From NCBI GenBank assembly GCA_017303875.1, contig JAFLBP010000018.1:1-64000 (forward strand): a stretch of 64,000 nucleotides of DNA. Direction: 5' to 3'. Both the position numbers and the translations under genes were made by a program. Below, in pieces: positions 58,971 through 64,000 of this stretch. Under the pieces are notes generated by a model, which saw nothing but the letters and a program-made list of their open reading frames with translations, was not told the origin of the DNA and did no database searches. Numbering within the stretch: the first letter of the stretch is position 1; the number at the start of each line of letters is the position of its first letter. Origin of the DNA: Chitinophagales bacterium. GTDB taxonomy: Bacteria > Bacteroidota > Bacteroidia > Chitinophagales > Saprospiraceae.

Positions 58971-60275
58971 ATGCACGGCAAAATCTGTACAATATTTTTT
59001 TTGGCCTTCGGTTTCCTGACACCAGGGCTAATTGCTCAACCTTCTGCTGCTTTTACCGGTGCTCCGGCATCCGCTCTAATGGAAGCGCCCCCGGCGTCTG
59101 CCGGTGCAGGCATTGTGCAGCCGCCGGTTAAACCCGCAGCCGCACCCGAAACTTCGCCAAGCAAGTGGTATGAAAAAATGAATGTTCGCGGGTACGCGCA
59201 GTTTCGCTATAATTACCTTGCCGAGCACCAACCCGACCCCAACTGCGAATCCTGCAACAGCAACCCGCTCAAAAGCAACGGCTTTGAATTCCGCCGGGCA
59301 CGCCTGGCCTTTACCATTGTGCCGTCTGATCGATTTACCTTTTACCTGCAACTCGACTACTCAGCCGACGGCAGCGGTAACAACAAGCACTATGTGCAAC
59401 TCCGCGATGCCTATGCTGATATTTTCCTGACCAAAAACAAAGCCTGGAACCTGCGCCTCGGACAAAGCAAAGTACCCTTCGGCTTTGAAAATATGCAGTC
59501 CAGCAGCAATCGCCTGCCCCTCGACCGCGCCGAAGCACTCAACTCAGCCGTGCCCAGCGAACGCGACCTTGGCGCTTTTCTATACTGGGCAGCGCCCAAA
59601 AAACGCAAACTACTGCGCAGCCTCACCGATAATTTCCAAAAAGGCTCTGGCGATTACGGCCTGTTTGCCTTTGGTATCTATAATGGACAGGGCATCAACA
59701 AAACCGAACAAAACGACAAAGTACACGTAGTCAGCCGCTTCTGCTGGCCCTTTGAGCTACCCCATAATCAAATCCTCGAACCTGCCATCCAGGCCTACGG
59801 CGGCCGCTACACCCTGCCAAAAGAACAAATCACTTCCGGAGTAAAAGCCCGTAAAGACCTCACCTACAACGATAGCCGCGTGGCAGGCTCTTTAGTGCTC
59901 TATCCACGCCCCTTCGGTGTAGCCCTGGAATACAACACCGGTTTCGGACCAGCATTTGATACCAATACCGACTCCATCACCACACGTCGGCTGAGCGGTG
60001 GTTACCTGACCCTGAGTTATCGCAAGGAATTGCCCAAACACATGATGTTGTTGCCGTATGCGCGCTTTCAGGTGTTTGAAGGCGGCCGCAAAGCGGATAC
60101 CGACACCCGCTTGTATGACATGCAGGAAACGGAAATCGGTTTTGAATTTGCCCCTACAAAAAATGTAGAAGTGACACTGGCCTACATGAACAGCCATCGC
60201 CATACCATCGACAGCAAAGCCAATATCGCCGAGCGCCGGCACTGGATGCGCTTACAGGTGCAATTAAACTACTAA
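58971..60275 (+). CDS. Phosphate-selective porin O/P-type protein, 434 aa
   Basis: Signal peptide (residues 1-22, LIAQ), a low-complexity Ala/Pro linker, then a porin start WYEKMNVRGYAQFRYNYLAE. Typical motifs include FEFRRARLAFTIVPSDRFTFYLQLDYS and NLRLGQSKVPFGFENMQSSSNRLPLDRAEALN, and the protein ends in an aromatic residue, LQVQLNY. This matches the O/P-type porins that carry phosphate or pyrophosphate anions in some bacteria. ATG 58971 is chosen. The neighbouring pyrophosphatase and the phosphatase at 53123 would fit a phosphate theme. Its stop overlaps the converging WG gene by four bases. Confidence 0.82.
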   Translation: MHGKICTIFFLAFGFLTPGLIAQPSAAFTGAPASALMEAPPASAGAGIVQPPVKPAAAPETSPSKWYEKMNVRGYAQFRYNYLAEHQPDPNCESCNSNPLKSNGFEFRRARLAFTIVPSDRFTFYLQLDYSADGSGNNKHYVQLRDAYADIFLTKNKAWNLRLGQSKVPFGFENMQSSSNRLPLDRAEALNSAVPSERDLGAFLYWAAPKKRKLLRSLTDNFQKGSGDYGLFAFGIYNGQGINKTEQNDKVHVVSRFCWPFELPHNQILEPAIQAYGGRYTLPKEQITSGVKARKDLTYNDSRVAGSLVLYPRPFGVALEYNTGFGPAFDTNTDSITTRRLSGGYLTLSYRKELPKHMMLLPYARFQVFEGGRKADTDTRLYDMQETEIGFEFAPTKNVEVTLAYMNSHRHTIDSKANIAERRHWMRLQVQLNY

Positions 60276-61879
60276 AGCACTTTCAACGCCAGCTTTGCGT
60301 TCAGCAAATATATTTTACCCTTGCTGCGGCCCCAAAGCTCCCAGCGTTGCCCCTGGCGGCTTATGTCCGCCCGCATCTCCTCCGGCAAGGTATTGATGTA
60401 CTCCGGTTTTTCATCAAAAATGAAATCGGTGCGCGCCAGCGTGTTGCAATGCAGGACGGCGTATTTGCCCGCCTCGTTTTGTATCGCGTACAACAAAATA
60501 GAAACCGACGAGGGCGGCGCTGCCACCTGCGCAAGGACCTCGCCTTCATGCCCCAGCAGCAGCAACGTGTCGGCGTTTTTTCCCAATAAAAAAGGAACAT
60601 GCCCTTCCCGGACAATCGCCGGGTAAGCCGCCGAAACCGGCCCCCGCCCCACCTTCCACAGCTGATCCTGATTGTTTTTTCGCAAGATATATATGGTGTC
60701 ATTTACAATGCGCGCCTGCTCAAACACGGCTTCGTGCAGCAGCCCGCGCGTGTGATGCCATACGCCGAATTGACCACTCGCCGGGTGCCAGAAGGTGCGC
60801 AGCGGCAGCAGGTGGCTGGCCTCACAGTGAATGTCCGCGTAATTCGGCCCGCGATCCTTATAATGTTTCAGGATGTCTTTTCGGTTTTCCTGAAGTCCCG
60901 CATATATCGTGTCGAGCAGGATATTGCCCTCGGTGTCGAGTACGCCCGTTGGACCGCTCAGGCACTGCACCATATAATGCCCTTGTGCATTCAAACAATC
61001 CAAGGCCTTGAACAGCCCCGGAAAAACGCGCTGCATTTGCGGGCTCAACAAGCCATAGCCCGGCTGATCCGTATTTTTAAAAACAAAATTTCCGGCCTCG
61101 TCGGGCCATTGTACATAAGCGTACGGCAAGGGATAAAAGGTTTTTGTGGAAAACTGGTACAAGCCCTTGTCGTTTTTATCTTTTTGCCAAACATAGGCCC
61201 AGTCGCCGCTTTCCCATTCAATTTTTGAAAAAACGGGCGGCAATATCACTTGCAGGTTTTGCTCCATCAGGCCATAAAACTGCCGTTTTTTCCCTTCAAT
61301 AAAGGTGTCACGCAGGATGCGCAGGCGTTTGTTGGGTGCGCAGCCGTGATCGTAGCCATAATAGTTATGCAGGTAAATGCCCTTAAAACTTTTGACCAAT
61401 TCGCCGTTTTGCGCATACACATCTACGCCTTGTGCAGATTGGGAAGAAGCGCCGATGAGGGAGTCGCCAAGCGGAAAGAAGTAATTGTACAGCGGCGCGA
61501 TGACCCACTGGCCCCGGGCGTCCATCAGGCCGGTCTGGTTGGGCAGCGTACTGCGCCGAACGCTCCAGCGCGTCGGGTTAACTTCCCTGATTTCCGTATA
61601 GATAAAAGGCAAAATTGTTTTGCCCGCTGAATCCAGTGCGCCGAACAGGCCTTTTTTCCGGGCGATGGTAAAGGACTTTAGCCCGAAATAAGCATCGAGT
61701 TTTTCATACTCAAAAGGCGCCAGTACGCGGTGAAAACTGTCCACGTACCCATACAAGCCGGCGCTGTTGATGCAGCGATGCGGCTGCCAGGCTAAGCGCG
61801 TGTTGCGGTGCAGACTCAGCGAGTCTTCGCGCTGGGCGCACAGCAGGGAGGGGAGTAAAAGCAGGAGGAGCAGACGCAT
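60272..61879 (-). CDS. WG-repeat secreted protein, 535 aa
   Basis: Signal peptide MRLLLLLLLPSLLCAQ, then repeated beta units of WG-repeat type: SAGLYGYVDSFHRVLAPFEYEKLD, RKKGLFGALDSAGKTILPFIYTEI, NQTGLMDARGQWVIAPLYNYFF, KRQFYGLMEQNLQVILPPVFSKIEW. These repeats are common in surface or secreted proteins of Bacteroidota, and the role is unknown. Its stop overlaps the porin stop by four bases, convergently. Confidence 0.75.
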   Translation of the reverse strand: MRLLLLLLLPSLLCAQREDSLSLHRNTRLAWQPHRCINSAGLYGYVDSFHRVLAPFEYEKLDAYFGLKSFTIARKKGLFGALDSAGKTILPFIYTEIREVNPTRWSVRRSTLPNQTGLMDARGQWVIAPLYNYFFPLGDSLIGASSQSAQGVDVYAQNGELVKSFKGIYLHNYYGYDHGCAPNKRLRILRDTFIEGKKRQFYGLMEQNLQVILPPVFSKIEWESGDWAYVWQKDKNDKGLYQFSTKTFYPLPYAYVQWPDEAGNFVFKNTDQPGYGLLSPQMQRVFPGLFKALDCLNAQGHYMVQCLSGPTGVLDTEGNILLDTIYAGLQENRKDILKHYKDRGPNYADIHCEASHLLPLRTFWHPASGQFGVWHHTRGLLHEAVFEQARIVNDTIYILRKNNQDQLWKVGRGPVSAAYPAIVREGHVPFLLGKNADTLLLLGHEGEVLAQVAAPPSSVSILLYAIQNEAGKYAVLHCNTLARTDFIFDEKPEYINTLPEEMRADISRQGQRWELWGRSKGKIYLLNAKLALKVL

Positions 61880-61929
61880 AATATGGTGTAACCCTCAAAT
61901 GCTGCCGGATATTCTTGAAAAATTGATTT

Positions 61930-63075
61930 TTAACGTGTTGGGGGGCGCAGGAAGTCGAGAAAATTTTCCCGGGTCAGGCTTTCAAATCCGGCAGCAGGGT
62001 AGTTCTCCCGCCAGGCAAGCGGCCATTTGCCCGGTTTACCCCATTTAATTTCATAGCCTGTAAGCTGGTCGCCCGTTTGTTCAATATAATCCAGCTCAAC
62101 GCCGGTATAGGTACGCCAGAAATAGGTATTCACCGGCACGCGGGCATACTGCAACTGTTTCATGCGTTCAACAATGAGAAAATTCTCCCAAATGGCTCCT
62201 GTATCGCTGCGCATTTCAGGCGGATTAAAGTTGTTAATCAATGCATTTCGAATGCCCAGATCATAAAAGTAAATCTTGTTCATTCGGGTAATCTCCTTGC
62301 GCAGGTTGCTGCTGTAGGCGCCAAGGCGAAAAAGGACAAATCCTTTTTCCAACAGGTCAATATAATGCTCAACGGTTTCCTGGCTCATCCCCAGGGCGCG
62401 CGCCAGTTCATTGACCGATACGGGGCTACCCACCTGAAACGCCAGGAGTTGCAACAGTTTGCGGAGTTTGTCGGCATAACGAATGCCCGAAAGTTGCAGT
62501 ATATCTTTGTAAAGGTAGGCGCTGCTCAATTCGTTGAGTTTATCAATTTTTTCTTCCGCGCTATTGGTTTCCAGAATTTCAGGATAAGCGCCGAAACGCA
62601 ACAGGCTTTCCAACTGATTCCTGAACTCAAAAACAGAACTATGCTGTATGATTTCCTCAACAGCAATCGGGTATAAACGATAGGTTTTGGTGCGGCCAGT
62701 TAATGGCTCTTGCATGGAATTAGCTAATTCCAGCGAGGAGGAGCCTGTAACGATAATTTTCAGTGCGGGCATTTCATCATGCAGGATTTTGAGGTTAATC
62801 CCAATATCTCGTATGTTTTGTGCTTCATCAATAAACAGCAGGGACTTGTTTCCGATCAATTCCTGCATTTTACGCAGATCCCGGGAGGCAAATACCTCAT
62901 TATATTGCAGCTGATCGGCATTCACTGACAGGGCCTCAGGATGTTGCTGAAGCAAAGACTTCACCAAGGTTGTTTTCCCAACCTGCCGGGGGCCATATAA
63001 GATTATTATTTTGTTGGACTGCTCAAGGTCAGCCCTCAAAGAAGCAGTTATTTGTCGTGGAAACATGCTGCGCAT
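61930..63075 (-). CDS. AAA ATPase with DUF4143, 381 aa
   Basis: A P-loop ATPase with GPRQVGKTTLVK (28-39), Walker B SLLFIDEAQN and the sensor VTGSSSLELANS, followed by a winged-helix segment (SVNELARALGMSQETVEHYIDLLEK) and the DUF4143 nuclease-like C-terminus (YDLGIRNALINNFNPPEMR; YFWRTYTGVELDYIEQTGDQLTGYEIKW). The function of this very common family is unsettled. Start at ATG 63075 (MRSMFPRQ), with 63066 as an alternative. Upstream lie inverted repeats at 63107-63169. Confidence 0.8.
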   Translation of the reverse strand: MRSMFPRQITASLRADLEQSNKIIILYGPRQVGKTTLVKSLLQQHPEALSVNADQLQYNEVFASRDLRKMQELIGNKSLLFIDEAQNIRDIGINLKILHDEMPALKIIVTGSSSLELANSMQEPLTGRTKTYRLYPIAVEEIIQHSSVFEFRNQLESLLRFGAYPEILETNSAEEKIDKLNELSSAYLYKDILQLSGIRYADKLRKLLQLLAFQVGSPVSVNELARALGMSQETVEHYIDLLEKGFVLFRLGAYSSNLRKEITRMNKIYFYDLGIRNALINNFNPPEMRSDTGAIWENFLIVERMKQLQYARVPVNTYFWRTYTGVELDYIEQTGDQLTGYEIKWGKPGKWPLAWRENYPAAGFESLTRENFLDFLRPPTR

Positions 63076-63106
63076 TTTAGCCTGCAATATTAGGCAAAAA
63101 ACGCCA

Positions 63107-63169
63107 ATCTGAAAAATTAGATCAAATTTTTCGGATTCATCCCTTAAAATTCAATCTAATTTTTCAGAT
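63107..63169. promoter_or_regulatory. Inverted repeats upstream of the DUF4143 ATPase gene
   Basis: Perfect 16 bp arms ATCTGAAAAATTAGAT (63107-63122) and ATCTAATTTTTCAGAT (63154-63169), with a third imperfect inverted copy (ATCAAATTTTTCGGAT) between. They may form an operator or a hairpin. They sit 32-94 bases upstream of the ATPase start. Confidence 0.5.
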
Positions 63170-63185
63170 ACACTTAAATCCCCAC

Positions 63186-64000
63186 TTATTCCAGCCTGAA
63201 ACTCAAGGGCAGCGTGTACCGCACCCGCACGGCACGGCCCCGCTGTTTGCCGGGCTGCCAGCGGGGCATGGACGCTAACAGGCGGAGCGCTTCTTTGCCG
63301 CAGCCCCCGCCAATGTCGCGCAGAATTTCTGTATTGCTCAGGCTGCCGTCTTTTTCCACAACAAACCGGACGATCACGCGGCCCTGTATGCCGTTTTCCT
63401 TAGCCAGGGCCGGATATTTAAGGTTTTCATCAAGAAATTGCAGCATAGCCGCTTCGCCGCCGGGGAAGCTCGGCCGCTGCTCCGCCAAATTGAGTATTTC
63501 CTCCCCCTCGCCTGGCGGCGGCGGCGGTTCGACAGCCCTGGTTGTAGCGGAGCTGGCTTCCTCAGTTGCAATTGCCACGGCTTCCTGCAAAACCGGTGCC
63601 TGGGGTGCTTTTACGGCTTCATAGTGCAGCGTTTTACCCGCCTCGTTGATACCGATCCAGTTTTCATAAGGCATACCTTTGGGGCGCGCAATGGCCACCA
63701 GCGTACCCGTAGCGCCGGGAAGTTTTTTGTAAATTTCCGTCTGATCCGGCGCAGGCTCACCGAACTGCTCATAGGCGCCCTCATAAATAAATTTGCCCCG
63801 GGCATCAAAAAGGGTAAAGACATCCCCGATTCGGGCCCTGAAATAGCCCGTTGAAAAGCGCTGGAAATAGTCGTATTTAAAGGCTGTGTTGTCGACGCCT
63901 TTGTCGAGGTCAATCAGTCCGGCGCGTCGTCCGGCATCCGTATGGATGTACCCGATCAGCAGGCGCGGGTTGTCGGTAAAATCAAATCCTGCGTATTCAT
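63186..64000 (-). CDS. TonB-family protein, partial (5' end off the window)
   Basis: The minus-strand frame is open from the window edge to the stop at 63186, so the N-terminus is missing. The visible 271 residues begin with beta units that resemble WG repeats (RVIGDVFTLFDARGKFIYEG-like) and continue with a Pro-rich linker (AVEPPPPPGEGEEI). They end in a TonB C-terminal domain (RPSFPGGEAAMLQFLDENLKYPALAKENGIQGRVIVRFVVEKDGSL). A short frame starting at a GTG (63698) is part of it, not a separate gene. Energy-transducer function is possible but the N-terminus would be needed. Confidence 0.7.
   Translation of the reverse strand, partial: EYAGFDFTDNPRLLIGYIHTDAGRRAGLIDLDKGVDNTAFKYDYFQRFSTGYFRARIGDVFTLFDARGKFIYEGAYEQFGEPAPDQTEIYKKLPGATGTLVAIARPKGMPYENWIGINEAGKTLHYEAVKAPQAPVLQEAVAIATEEASSATTRAVEPPPPPGEGEEILNLAEQRPSFPGGEAAMLQFLDENLKYPALAKENGIQGRVIVRFVVEKDGSLSNTEILRDIGGGCGKEALRLLASMPRWQPGKQRGRAVRVRYTLPLSFRLE

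Overview
The window is chromosomal DNA of a Bacteroidota bacterium, most likely class Saprospiria or a relative. The evidence is the Bacteroidota-type promoter (-7 box TAnnTTTG, sometimes with a TTG-like -33 box) ahead of many genes, the general lack of Shine-Dalgarno sequences, a long IleS2-type isoleucyl-tRNA synthetase, and typical families: DUF1501, DUF6029 beside an Omp28 lipoprotein, DUF4834, several TonB C-terminal proteins and an O/P-type porin. I see one tRNA and no rRNA, CRISPR array or intact insertion sequence.

Layout. 1-2.3 kb: hypothetical protein, lipoprotein, TPR protein. 2.6-16.1 kb: housekeeping genes (long-chain acyl-CoA synthetase, DMT transporter, hemA, nadD, a PaaE-like reductase, MFS transporter, mnmA, clpP, trigger factor, tRNA-Leu). 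16.3-27.4 kb: secreted alkyl sulfatase, RelA/SpoT, UvrD helicase, Tat-type DUF1501 protein, M14 metallopeptidase. 27.5-31.2 kb: ileS preceded by what looks like a classical attenuator, an 18-codon leader peptide with four consecutive Ile codons followed by a terminator hairpin. 31.3-39.6 kb: radical SAM protein, DUF6029/Omp28 pair, an antitoxin-like gene with a truncated PIN toxin, an mntR-mntH operon whose transporter carries a universal-stress domain, and a fatty-acid hydroxylase. 39.8-41.8 kb: topoisomerase IV subunit B.

41.9-53.0 kb is a class I lanthipeptide locus. A C39-peptidase ABC exporter and an HlyD adaptor lie on the plus strand. On the minus strand lie a full-length LanB dehydratase, two LanC cyclases and four precursor peptides with a shared leader ending in a double glycine. 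Dehydration (LanB), ring closure (LanC), leader removal and export (C39-ABC plus HlyD) are thus all encoded. Three precursors are tandem copies with the same promoter and GC-rich leader hairpin, and the fourth has a related promoter.

53.1-64 kb: alkaline phosphatase, a soluble AAA+ ATPase fused to an FtsH-type M41 peptidase domain, membrane pyrophosphatase, porin, WG-repeat protein, DUF4143 ATPase, and a TonB-family gene that runs off the right edge.

The intergenic regions contain long hairpins whose arms are made of short degenerate tandem words in several sequence 'dialects'. Most start or end directly at a stop codon. A second family consists of GCGAAGC-type small palindromes.
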